From: a virus
Reading direction: 5' to 3' (one strand)
Length of the DNA stretch: 20,568 nt
IMG/VR virus record: IMGVR_UViG_3300030101_003980
Location: 1 to 20,568 of that record
Position 1 is the stretch's first letter. The number at the start of each line of letters is the position of its first letter. Position numbers and translations under genes: made by a program. This document shows positions 1 through 7,590 of this stretch, piece after piece. The notes under the pieces were generated by a model. The model had not been told where the DNA came from. It saw only the letters and a list, made by a program, of their open reading frames with translations, and did not search any database.

Positions 1-1138
1 CGCCGTCTCCGGTCAGGGTCAGTCGGTCTGCGACACCGTACTGGTCTGGAAGCCCAGGCTTACTGAAGTACAGGGTGTTGCCCTGACCGCGCCCACCATC
101 AAGAAACAAACACTGCTTAAAAATGGCAGAAAATCTTGCGTTAGGCGCAGGAAATACTGCACTCTCTGTTTCTGTGGGGGCAGGCGTTGAGAACGTCGAG
201 CTACGCCTGAAGGCGTGAAACAGGGTTTCGACGTTGTTTCGGACATCAGCGATAAAGTAGAAGTCCTGCCCATCGTCAAACGTCCCGTAAATCCTCCGCG
301 CAACAGTCCCAGGAGGGCCAATGGGAATCCGCATTGTTGGGCAGTACCGGAACCCCTGGTTGCCTGCGTCGATTTCCCAATCAATCTCGCACGGCTCAGA
401 CAATGGGCCGATCGAGCCCGTGTCAGAAATAAACGCAACCTTGAACTGGTAGTTGTTTTCAATGCCCGCAGTTCCACCGTTGTGCTTGCCCATCCCGAAG
501 GCGCCGGGGAACGAGATAGCGTTGCCGTACACGGGGTACCAGTTTGATGTGCTGGCGCCCGTATAGCCGTCCGCTGATGCACCACCAGAGGTTGCGTCAA
601 TGGTGATAACCTTGAGCGGATCGGGTGACGGGGCCGCGCCATAAAAGCCCAGTGGACGAACCATCTCCGCCTTGACCTCAGCCGTCGTCTGGGCTGTCGA
701 TCCCATTGGCCAAAGCGAGATTATCTTCGGGGTGTCGCGCCCATTCGTTACGACAACCTTGTCCTGCCACATGGTGTAGTTGGTGGGGGTGTCTGTGGCC
801 GTTGGCGCGATCATGGGCGCCAAGTCGATGATGTTGTTCTCCTGTCCAACCTCGTTGTACAGGCGAAGCTGACCATCCGACTCAAACAAAATGGCCTGCC
901 TCGAACCTCCGGTAGACCCCTGCGACACAAAGATGCTGTGGATTCTCGATGTAGACGCAAATGGAGCAAAGCCCACAGAAGCATTGGGACGATACCGCTC
1001 ATACCCCACGCGGGTTGAGATCCCCTGAATGCGTGGATCTACAGTCCAGTTTTCGATCAGACTGGCAGCCTCAGCGGGCTGCGGAAGGTCCTGCGCCATT
1101 CCCCCCAGGACTCGGACCTGTAGTGTCTGCCCCCTCAT
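1..1138 (-). CDS. Tail nozzle / tail stabilisation-like virion protein (3' part beyond window)
   Basis: A minus-strand frame open from ATG at 1138 to the window edge gives 379 residues without a stop; the C-terminus lies outside. Its N-terminus contains a pattern like LIENWTVDPRIQG followed by a GYERYRP segment, which resembles the 'N-x-x-x-D-P...x-R-x-G-x-x-x-Y' openings of podovirus nozzle and tail stabilisation proteins. The rest is beta-rich and has no enzyme motif. The start overlaps the adaptor stop as ATGA, and no strong Shine-Dalgarno sequence precedes it, so translational coupling is likely. Its position directly after the adaptor supports a role at the head-tail interface or tail tube. 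The family assignment is an inference from position and sequence style; a generic tail structural protein is the alternative. Confidence 0.6.
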   Translation of the reverse strand, partial: MRGQTLQVRVLGGMAQDLPQPAEAASLIENWTVDPRIQGISTRVGYERYRPNASVGFAPFASTSRIHSIFVSQGSTGGSRQAILFESDGQLRLYNEVGQENNIIDLAPMIAPTATDTPTNYTMWQDKVVVTNGRDTPKIISLWPMGSTAQTTAEVKAEMVRPLGFYGAAPSPDPLKVITIDATSGGASADGYTGASTSNWYPVYGNAISFPGAFGMGKHNGGTAGIENNYQFKVAFISDTGSIGPLSEPCEIDWEIDAGNQGFRYCPTMRIPIGPPGTVARRIYGTFDDGQDFYFIADVRNNVETLFHAFRRSSTFSTPAPTETESAVFPAPNARFSAIFKQCLFLDGGRGQGNTLYFSKPGLPDQYGVADRLTLTGDG

Positions 1139-2433
1139 GAGTGAACCAGGGTGCTAAAGCGGCTGAAGCTGTTGGGCTCCATGTTGTTCAACCAGTTGCC
1201 CTTAACGATACGGCGAGCCGGACTGATAAGGTACCGCTTCTCCAGCCGAATCATAATCTCATCGAAACGGCGACGGTAAAGCTCCGACTGTGTCGGGTTG
1301 TCGTGCTTCATGAAGATGTCGGACAACGCCTTGTAAGCAATCACCATGCGCTGGTCGGGGGGTACAGCCGAAGTATCTCCATCCTCATACATGTACTGAT
1401 GCCGGCGCATGTAGCGGATCGTGAACGTGTAGTCCTTGTCCTGCCTTGGATACAGCCTGACCCGCTGTGTGAATCCGTCGCTGTTGGGGATGCGTCGGTC
1501 GTCAAACAGCAGTTCGGAGTCCACCAGATTAGATCGACGCAAATCGACGAGCGTGCGGACGGTCACATCTGTCGGGTCCAACTCAATAGGGGCGCCTGTT
1601 GACGGATCGTTCAACTGACGCCAAGCGTGATAACCCAGGTCTGGAGCGCGGAAGTAGTACCGCTTCTTCAGCCCGTCGTTTGCTACACCTGTGAACGGCG
1701 TAAGCTGGATGTCCTGCGTGTCCGTTGCTGAGAAAGCTACAACCTCACCGTGGTTAGACTCTCGACCACCACGAACAAAGGTGGATGTAATCTCAACTGT
1801 TCGAGCACCCTTACCTGCCGACACCGTTGTGGCACCAAGGTTAAAGTTTCGTCGCGGTGCTGCGATGTAATCGGGATCATAGTTGACCCAGTAAATGGGC
1901 AGGTTGGTCTCCCCCAAAGGCAGATTCCACCACTCGTCTTCGTATCGGGACAGCGGGGAAAGCATGCCTGGGTCGTTAGGCGTGCGCGTGTTCGACCGAC
2001 GAGCAAGACCCAAAACGGTGGTGCAGTCGAACGGTAGATCGATGTACCTGTTGATGACGGTGGCGCTGTAGCTTCCTGACGCACTCTCGAAGTTTCGCTC
2101 CAGCCGTGCCTGCGTCCCGCTGTCTACTACCGTGATGGTGTAGGTCTTGCTGTCTACGTCAATCTCCTGATTGACCATCCACGACTCGAAGAAAGCAGAA
2201 CCGGAGGTCATGACACGACCACCCCCCGTAAAGCTCAGCGTCGCGGTGCGGTCCTTGTAGACCAGCACATCGTCTGCCTTGTTGATGAACGTGAAAGGCT
2301 TTGACAGGCAAATCATTCGGTCTGCTTCGTTAAGCAGCCGATCGATCTGACGACGATAGGTGTCGTTGTTGGGGTCGTAGTCGAGCACGTTGGCGACGTA
2401 CTCGCGGAGTGCCTTGAGGTCAGACGCGGGCAT
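1135..2433 (-). CDS. Head-tail adaptor / tail tubular A-like protein
   Basis: A 432-residue protein starting at ATG 2433 behind AGGAGA. The N-terminus (LKALREYVANVLDY, then RQIDRLLNEADRMI) is helical and of the kind seen in head-tail connector and tail tubular A-type proteins, which sit as a ring beneath the portal. The middle is beta-rich, and the C-terminal third returns to helices (QRMVIAYKALSDIFMKHDN, then ELYRRRFDEIMIRLEKRY), typical of adaptor proteins whose helical bundle is completed by a C-terminal helix. It lies between the decoration-like gene and the tail/nozzle-like gene, the usual place for an adaptor. No catalytic motif is present. Its role as a virion structural protein is likely; the exact ring it forms is inferred. 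Confidence 0.65.
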   Translation of the reverse strand: MPASDLKALREYVANVLDYDPNNDTYRRQIDRLLNEADRMICLSKPFTFINKADDVLVYKDRTATLSFTGGGRVMTSGSAFFESWMVNQEIDVDSKTYTITVVDSGTQARLERNFESASGSYSATVINRYIDLPFDCTTVLGLARRSNTRTPNDPGMLSPLSRYEDEWWNLPLGETNLPIYWVNYDPDYIAAPRRNFNLGATTVSAGKGARTVEITSTFVRGGRESNHGEVVAFSATDTQDIQLTPFTGVANDGLKKRYYFRAPDLGYHAWRQLNDPSTGAPIELDPTDVTVRTLVDLRRSNLVDSELLFDDRRIPNSDGFTQRVRLYPRQDKDYTFTIRYMRRHQYMYEDGDTSAVPPDQRMVIAYKALSDIFMKHDNPTQSELYRRRFDEIMIRLEKRYLISPARRIVKGNWLNNMEPNSFSRFSTLVHS

Positions 2434-2449
2434 GATGCTCTCCTACGAG

Positions 2450-2469
2450 AAACCCCCGCCCCGGCGGGG
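2450..2469 (-). terminator. GC-rich hairpin with short U run (candidate terminator or attenuator)
   Basis: On the minus strand a CCCCGC/GCGGGG stem (six pairs, four-base loop) is followed by G and then TTTCT. It lies in the 66-bp gap between the decoration-like gene and the adaptor gene. The U run is short, so partial termination or an mRNA stability or processing element is as likely as full termination. It could lower expression of tail genes relative to capsid genes. Confidence 0.4.
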
Positions 2470-2499
2470 CCGAAGCAGGGGCTTGGTGTTTGCGACAGT

Positions 2500-2988
2500 C
2501 TACACGAACTGGTTGTACACCAGAACAGTAGCGACACCGAGTGTGTCTGCCTCGCAAGCAATAGCTGCGATGGACCGAAGCACAACCGTAGCCGAGCCGC
2601 CCTCGGCGACATCAGGGACGATCTCCAACTGACCGCCCGTGGAGCCGAGAGTCAGTCGGTTACCCGCGACGGTCGAGGTGTTAACCTTCGCCTCGGCGGG
2701 ACCGGCGGTCACGACAAACACGCGGGAACCTGCGGTCAGCGAGCCGTCAGGCTCTGCCGACTTGAGCACCACGCCGACAAACGCCGTTGCGGTAGCCGTG
2801 TCGGTATCGGCCTTGAGGACGAAAAGGGCCTTGTCCGCATCGACCGTCTTGGACATGTCGAGGCTGACAGCTTCCTTCTCGGCTACCGTTGCGGACGCAA
2901 TGAACACCTCGACCCGCCGACGTGCGGAGGTTGTGACACCGAAGTCGGCGCCGTCGTTGAGGCACTGGAGAATATCGTTGGTAGGCAT
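2500..2988 (-). CDS. Putative head decoration / capsid-associated protein
   Basis: A 162-residue protein lying four bases after the capsid gene stop and followed by a hairpin. It is rich in Ala, Val and Thr, with a predicted beta pattern (repeated V-x-V segments such as RVEVFIASATV and RVFVVTAGPAEAKV) and an A-x-G-x-R turn. This resembles small beta-barrel decoration proteins (DUF2190-like) encoded next to the major capsid gene. The ATG at 2988 has only a weak TGAG element ahead of it, so coupling to capsid translation is plausible. There is no enzymatic motif. The decoration role is inferred from position, size and composition; an unknown structural protein is the alternative. Confidence 0.5.
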   Translation of the reverse strand: MPTNDILQCLNDGADFGVTTSARRRVEVFIASATVAEKEAVSLDMSKTVDADKALFVLKADTDTATATAFVGVVLKSAEPDGSLTAGSRVFVVTAGPAEAKVNTSTVAGNRLTLGSTGGQLEIVPDVAEGGSATVVLRSIAAIACEADTLGVATVLVYNQFV

Positions 2989-2992
2989 GGTC

Positions 2993-4009
2993 TCAGGACT
3001 CCGCGTTGACGAGAATGCCGTGCCCCGAAAGGTTCGACGTGCAAATCTGCATACGGACAGCGATCTGGGCGCTCATCGCGGCATAGCCGCTGATGGACTC
3101 CATATCACCAAGCTCGAACTTGGCGTCGCGATCGAAGTAGCAGTTGAACAGCTTGGTGTTCAAGAAGTACATGGACATCTTGTTAGAGCCGCCGGATCCA
3201 GTAAATCCAAGGTTGGGCTCGATGAACATTGCGGCTCCGTTGAACTGGAGGGCAAGACGACCTGCCATGTTCCGCTCTTCGGTGGCCGAGACGTACCGCT
3301 CAAGCTGCTGAAGCTGATCCTTGTACAGACCGTACGAGGTGGGGCTGGCCAGGATCAGATCCACATCACCCTCAGGGGCAAACTGCTGGCAATCAATCAG
3401 CAGGGACTGCATCTTCTTAAGGCCATTGGCCGAGAATGCTCCGTCCTGAACCTGATTCTGCCACGAGGTGGTAAACGAAGACTTGTCGATCCCGCCGACC
3501 GTGTTGGCCTGGGAACCAAAAGCGCCTTCCTCGAACCAACCCGTTGCGCCGTCGAGACCGTTGAGGGTCTGAAGGTCAGTGAGGATGGTCGAGCTACCAG
3601 CGATAAGCTGCTTCTCGATCTCACGCTTGAACATGCCCATCGTCTGCTTCAGACGGGCCTCTGCGATGCGAACGATAGCCCGCTCACCCTTGTTGGAAAG
3701 CTCCTCCTTGCGGGTGATTACGACCGGAGCGGTCGCGTCACACCACGAGTAGGACGCCGTACGCATCGGGTCCTTGACCGCGAGGCTGACCGCTTCGTAA
3801 CCAGAGGAAAGCTGGGTGATAGTAGAGTGGTCGGTCAGGATCACCGGAGAGTCGATGTAGGACCCCCCATCGACAGTCTCGACGTTCCCACCACGCTCAA
3901 TAGCGTCGAGCAGCGGAATAATCTTGAAGGTGTTGTCAACCTCCTTGTCCCGAAGGATTCGGAGGGTACTGGCGAGAACGTCCGCCTGGACGCCTGTAGT
4001 CGTCGGCAT
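2993..4009 (-). CDS. Major capsid protein (HK97-like fold expected)
   Basis: A 338-residue protein following the scaffold gene. It begins with MPTTTGVQADVLASTLRILRD, has an early segment running from NTFKIIPLLDAIER into a beta region (GGSYIDSPVILTD) typical of an N-arm and E-loop, a long helix (ERAIVRIAEARLKQTMGMFKREIEKQL) like the spine helix, and a C-terminal A-domain-like region with ILASPTSYGLYKDQLQQLERY and FLNTKLFNCYFD. It matches the size and architecture of environmental podovirus and siphovirus capsid proteins. The ATG at 4009 follows AGAGGCACCT, a clear ribosome-binding site resembling the early-gene module. Scaffold upstream and decoration/adaptor downstream support the call. Confidence 0.85.
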   Translation of the reverse strand: MPTTTGVQADVLASTLRILRDKEVDNTFKIIPLLDAIERGGNVETVDGGSYIDSPVILTDHSTITQLSSGYEAVSLAVKDPMRTASYSWCDATAPVVITRKEELSNKGERAIVRIAEARLKQTMGMFKREIEKQLIAGSSTILTDLQTLNGLDGATGWFEEGAFGSQANTVGGIDKSSFTTSWQNQVQDGAFSANGLKKMQSLLIDCQQFAPEGDVDLILASPTSYGLYKDQLQQLERYVSATEERNMAGRLALQFNGAAMFIEPNLGFTGSGGSNKMSMYFLNTKLFNCYFDRDAKFELGDMESISGYAAMSAQIAVRMQICTSNLSGHGILVNAES

Positions 4010-4017
4010 AGGTGCCT

Positions 4018-4046
4018 CTCGTTAAAACGAGTTGATATTAAAACGA
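4018..4046 (-). promoter_or_regulatory. Leader of the capsid gene: twin TTAAAACGA repeats and small hairpin
   Basis: Two direct copies of TTAAAACGA (4022-4030 and 4038-4046, 16 bases apart) form the only AT-rich patch in the 114-bp gap between scaffold and capsid genes. On the minus strand they read TCGTTTTAA, and the upstream copy continues into TAATAT, a possible -10-like element without a convincing -35. CTCGT/ACGAG around the gene-proximal copy can form a five-pair hairpin just before the ribosome-binding site. This may be an internal promoter or protein-binding site that boosts capsid expression. Confidence 0.35.
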
Positions 4047-4123
4047 AGTGGCGTGTCCGTTATCGGGGCCAGTGACCGCCGGCGTATCCCGAAGGGTCCG
4101 GACAGTCTTGCGAAAACACTACC

Positions 4124-4993
4124 TCAATCATTCCGAGACTTCAAGGTCTGGTAGATTTCGTACGCACTTTTGTCCTTGATATCAGGGGACAAAACCGCCT
4201 TGCCTGGGCGCTGGCCCCGGTCTGTTATCAAGGCTGCACGCTGCTGGGCGCGGCGACGGACGACTGCGCGATCGTTGTCGAGTTGGCGCTCAGCCGTCAA
4301 CATCTTGCCCTTGACCATCCAGTACGCAGCCTCCAGCTTTAGGCTGGGGTCTGACTGGAGGGCCTCGTACACACCCTTCTTGACGTTGGAGTCGTCAACA
4401 AGATCGGGATGGGCGGACTTAAAGTTTTCATACCGGGCCTGCGCTTCGCTCTGCTGATTCTTCTTGTGCAAGGGCTCCAGAATCTGCTGAAGTCGCGAGG
4501 CAACCTTGCTCTCGATCAACTGCTGAATGTGGTCAGCGTTGAACGGGTCGAAGTCCTCCGGAGCATTTCCCGCCTGCTCCTTTAGAGAGTCAAGGACTCC
4601 GGACTCCATGAGGGCCTTGTTCTGAGCTTCAATCTTTCGCTTTTCGGCGGCAAGCTCCTGAGTCTTCCGGGTCATCATCTTGCGCATTTCAGCCATCGCG
4701 CGCTGCACTTCTTCCGGCTGATTTGAGTACACGCTGTCCCATGACTCACCTTCACGCAAGCCCTCTGGCTCTGGCTCTGGCTCGCTCTCCTTAGCCTCTC
4801 GCTGCTCCTGCAACTGCCGAGCCTTGCGCGTCTCATAAGCAGTCAGAAGGTTTTCAACCTCCTGCTTGTACTGGTTGGAGTTCGGGTTGCGCCGACCAGC
4901 GTTTTCTGGGGTTGCTGCTGCAACCTCGTCAACGTGCCCTGGTTCGACGGCAGCCGTGTCCGTTGCTTCGGGTGCTGCTGTCTGTTCGTCCAT
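4124..4993 (-). CDS. Scaffolding protein
   Basis: A 289-residue, highly charged protein. Its N-terminus is acidic, disordered and Ala/Thr/Glu-rich, with an EPEPEPE run encoded by a GGCTCT-type hexamer repeat near 4765-4785. A long helical coiled-coil-like centre (RAMAEMRKMMTRKTQELAAEKRKIEAQ) follows, and the C-terminus is basic (RAVVRRRAQQRAALITDRGQR) and ends in a helix. Acidic N-terminus, coiled coil and basic capsid-binding C-terminus, together with its place directly upstream of the capsid gene, are the hallmarks of phage scaffolds that shape the procapsid and then leave. The start at 4993 has GGAGAG about nine bases upstream. Confidence 0.82.
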   Translation of the reverse strand: MDEQTAAPEATDTAAVEPGHVDEVAAATPENAGRRNPNSNQYKQEVENLLTAYETRKARQLQEQREAKESEPEPEPEGLREGESWDSVYSNQPEEVQRAMAEMRKMMTRKTQELAAEKRKIEAQNKALMESGVLDSLKEQAGNAPEDFDPFNADHIQQLIESKVASRLQQILEPLHKKNQQSEAQARYENFKSAHPDLVDDSNVKKGVYEALQSDPSLKLEAAYWMVKGKMLTAERQLDNDRAVVRRRAQQRAALITDRGQRPGKAVLSPDIKDKSAYEIYQTLKSRND

Positions 4994-4995
4994 TT

Positions 4996-5460
4996 CTACA
5001 TTCTCTCCATCATCAGTGCTTCTTCACTCATGCCGCCAGGGGACATCCCTGGTGCAACCTCAACCTCAACCGCAACATCAGCGCCAGCAGACATTGCCTT
5101 CTGAAACTCAGGGCTCTGAGCCAGCTTCTTGACCTGAGACGCAAGCATTGCAACGTCTCGATCGTCTTCGATTCCTGACATCTCAAGGCTGACGCCGGCC
5201 CCGGACTCTCCCGCAGCGTCGGACAGCATCATCAAAAGGCGGATGAACTCTGATGGGAACTCCGTGACATCGCTGTCAAACTCCGGGTAATCACCCTCAA
5301 AGCCCGCCGACTCCAGCGCATCGTTTGCGGCATCTACCAATGCGTTCATCGAGGTCTGGGAAAACATGCCCCGAATGCTGGGCAGCGCCGAGTCCAGTCC
5401 AGCCTGGAGTTCTTCGCCTGCCATCATTGCCTCGCCTGCAACCTTGTCCATCTCATCCAT
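4996..5460 (-). CDS. Acidic hypothetical protein between zinc-ribbon gene and scaffold
   Basis: A 154-residue protein starting at ATG 5460. The frame extends further upstream, but GAGGTG lies just before this ATG and the preceding gene stops one base before it, so this start is preferred. It is acidic and Met-rich, mostly helical (MDEMDKVAGEAMMAGEELQ, then EFIRLLMMLSDAA), with a Gly/Met-rich tail and a VEVEVE stretch coded by a short CAACCT-type repeat near 5054-5070. No known motif is recognised. It sits in the capsid operon between portal and scaffold, so a structural or assembly-chaperone role is possible. The stop is two bases from the scaffold ATG. Confidence 0.6.
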   Translation of the reverse strand: MDEMDKVAGEAMMAGEELQAGLDSALPSIRGMFSQTSMNALVDAANDALESAGFEGDYPEFDSDVTEFPSEFIRLLMMLSDAAGESGAGVSLEMSGIEDDRDVAMLASQVKKLAQSPEFQKAMSAGADVAVEVEVAPGMSPGGMSEEALMMERM

Positions 5461-5461
5461 T

Positions 5462-5866
5462 TCACACCTCTGGGTCTGGGAAAGTCTGAGCCATTGCCAT
5501 GGCTGAACTGCCGGTATCTTCCAGCACTCGCTGGAAGGTTCGGACATTTTTTTCGTGCTTCTCGTGCTCGCGAGACACGCGGCTCTGCTCGGCCTCAACC
5601 TCCCCGTCCTGCAATGGGCGGAGGTTGCGCTCTTTCATGACGCTGTCGCGGTGGGCCTTGTCTCTATACGTGATGCCAAGACCTCGATCACGAAAACCAT
5701 CCCACTTGGTGTCTCCCCACTGCCACGCAGTTTTTGCTGGCATGGTGACAACCATTGCAGCCGAGGCCCCACAGACGCTGCAGGACACCAGATCCATACG
5801 TCGGCTGATGGATCGAAGCTCTTCGGTGTCGTGACCCCTTGGGCACATGTATCGGTACAGCGGCAT
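5462..5866 (-). CDS. FmdB-like zinc-ribbon protein
   Basis: A 134-residue protein opening with MPLYRYMCPRGHDTEE and a second knuckle CSVCG at residues 29-33. This is the layout of FmdB/CxxC-type zinc ribbons, except that the first knuckle is C8-x3-H12 rather than C-x2-C, a variant common in phage copies. The rest is charged and helical, with a KHEKNVRTFQRVLED segment. Start ATG 5866 overlaps the portal stop (TGATG) and follows GGAGAGG. Cellular FmdB proteins are described as putative regulators. In this capsid operon the function is unknown; a zinc-stabilised assembly factor or minor capsid component is possible. Confidence 0.65.
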   Translation of the reverse strand: MPLYRYMCPRGHDTEELRSISRRMDLVSCSVCGASAAMVVTMPAKTAWQWGDTKWDGFRDRGLGITYRDKAHRDSVMKERNLRPLQDGEVEAEQSRVSREHEKHEKNVRTFQRVLEDTGSSAMAMAQTFPDPEV

Positions 5867-7590
5867 CAGATTACCTCTCCATCGGGGAGGACGGCTCGAA
5901 CAGAACCCGGGGTTGGGATCTCTCCTGGAGCTACGCCCATGGACGGCAACGCTTCTGCCGCGCCGGCCATGGCGCCCGGGGGCATGCCTGGGGGTGAGGG
6001 CTGTGGAACTGGTGGGGTCGGCTGCTCTTCCGGGAGGAAGTCTTCGCTGAGCCTATAGACCCGGACAAGGCTCTTGAGGATGGTTTCGTTGTTGACCCCC
6101 AGGGCCTGTAGGACAGGCACAAGGTTCATCAACTCCTGCTTCTTGACTGCTTCGGACATTGGAGTCGAGCCAGAGTCCTGGGCAAAATATCCAAAATCTC
6201 CAGTCAGATCATCAGCTTGCAGTGCGGTGGCTTTACCCCCAAGGCGCACCATTTCCACCTCATCACCCATCAAGGTTGCCAGCATGACGACATACGCTTG
6301 TGCGATTTCGGCAATGGCGGCATCCCGTTCTCGCGCCATCCGCCCGATTTCCGATGCAGAGTATGCGGCCAGCGCGGTAACCTCCGTGGCTGTTGCTTTT
6401 GTGGCCTCTCCTCGTGTAAAGGGGGCCATGATGCTTCCCCTGCCGAAGTCATCCTCAACCTGATTTTCGTATACCTGTAGCTCAGGAGGAACGGGATTGT
6501 GAGGCACGGGAGAGATCGAACGGCTTAGGTCCTGCCCTGGTGACAGTTCGATTTCAATAAACTCACCGTCCTGCCCCTGAGCGATCTTAGACATGGCTTC
6601 TTCGTCGAGCACGCCCTTCTCGACCATCCACTGTCTGGCTGCTCGGCGGATGCCGTTTGCCTGAAACGTCCGGATGGTGTTGACTTCGACCACTTGATCG
6701 TAAACACGGCGCAAAGCCGAATAGCCCCGAAGGGGCTCGTCTGGCTCGCGAGACATGTACATCGGAATGATTGGGACAATGGGCCTGTCGCTGGCTGTCC
6801 GGAAGGGAATGCCATCGAACTTCTCCGAGGCAGACTCGTCCTCCACGCCAACATCAAGCTCGATGCCGTCGTACAAGAACTTGCGACCCTCGGAGTAGTC
6901 TGGAGACCAGACCAGAAGCCGCTCCTTCACAAGGTCGTAAAACTCCACTACCAAGATAAAGTCGTCTACTTGCTTGGTGACGGGATCCTCGTCTCTGCGG
7001 TATGCACCAACCATCTCGGACTCGTCCTGATAGTCGATGTAGCGGGCAAAAGAGCGTTTCGAGTACTTTTTATTTCCGTACTTTTTCTTTGCTGTTTCGA
7101 TTGGCACATAGTACCTGTGGCCAACATAACGCTGGGTGTTCCAACTTGAGGCAGCGTCATCCACCACAATGTCCCATGGTCCCACTGGTGTAACAATGAC
7201 TCTTCGCAGGACATCCTTTGCATCTGTAGGCGTCAGCTTCATTGCTGCCCATGGGTAGATCAAGGACTGTCTAAGTGCGTCCTCAATCTCTCGGCGAGTC
7301 CCAAGCAGCCAGTCGTTGGCCACTTCTTCGGTGATCTCAGGATCACCCGCCCCACGAAGGTCCGGCTTAACAATGACAGATGGGTCCCTGACAAACAGGC
7401 TTGCCACAAAACTCTCGATAAGCTCGTACGCGCGCGAGGTTTCGATCAAGAGGTTTTCGTCGTAAGACATGTTCCGCTGCCAGTACCGCATGAGGTAGGC
7501 GTTGCGGAGCCGCCTCATCTCTGGCCGGCGGTCATTCCAATACTCTTCGTGCTGGTCGTAGATTTTCTGAGCGACCTTGGGGGTAATCAT
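5866..7590 (-). CDS. Portal protein
   Basis: A 574-residue protein lying directly downstream of the large terminase. The frame extends to a GTG at 7605, but the ATG at 7590 makes an ATGA overlap with the terminase stop and has GGAG nine bases upstream, so it is chosen. The N-terminus (HEEYWNDRRPEMRRLRNAYLMRYW) and the following ETSRAYELIESFVASLFV are typical of dodecameric portals. GPWDIVVDDAASSW and a conserved-looking PLRGYSALRRVYDQVVEVNTIRTF region (clip/stem area) support this. After the GEATKATATEVTALA segment, which is very typical of portals, comes a long helix. The C-terminus is Pro/Gly/Met-rich, probably disordered. It forms the DNA channel at the capsid vertex and docks the terminase. 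Confidence 0.88.
   Translation of the reverse strand: MITPKVAQKIYDQHEEYWNDRRPEMRRLRNAYLMRYWQRNMSYDENLLIETSRAYELIESFVASLFVRDPSVIVKPDLRGAGDPEITEEVANDWLLGTRREIEDALRQSLIYPWAAMKLTPTDAKDVLRRVIVTPVGPWDIVVDDAASSWNTQRYVGHRYYVPIETAKKKYGNKKYSKRSFARYIDYQDESEMVGAYRRDEDPVTKQVDDFILVVEFYDLVKERLLVWSPDYSEGRKFLYDGIELDVGVEDESASEKFDGIPFRTASDRPIVPIIPMYMSREPDEPLRGYSALRRVYDQVVEVNTIRTFQANGIRRAARQWMVEKGVLDEEAMSKIAQGQDGEFIEIELSPGQDLSRSISPVPHNPVPPELQVYENQVEDDFGRGSIMAPFTRGEATKATATEVTALAAYSASEIGRMARERDAAIAEIAQAYVVMLATLMGDEVEMVRLGGKATALQADDLTGDFGYFAQDSGSTPMSEAVKKQELMNLVPVLQALGVNNETILKSLVRVYRLSEDFLPEEQPTPPVPQPSPPGMPPGAMAGAAEALPSMGVAPGEIPTPGSVRAVLPDGEVI

Noticed and set aside
19-642. Minus-strand 207-codon frame
   Set aside because: It is a different frame of the partial tail/nozzle gene, with Arg/Ser/Pro-rich nonsense sequence; the true frame is open from 1138 to the window edge.
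2639-4075. Plus-strand open frame of 478 codons
   Set aside because: It lies antisense to the capsid and decoration genes, has no protein-like pattern, and arises from the codon bias of the real genes.
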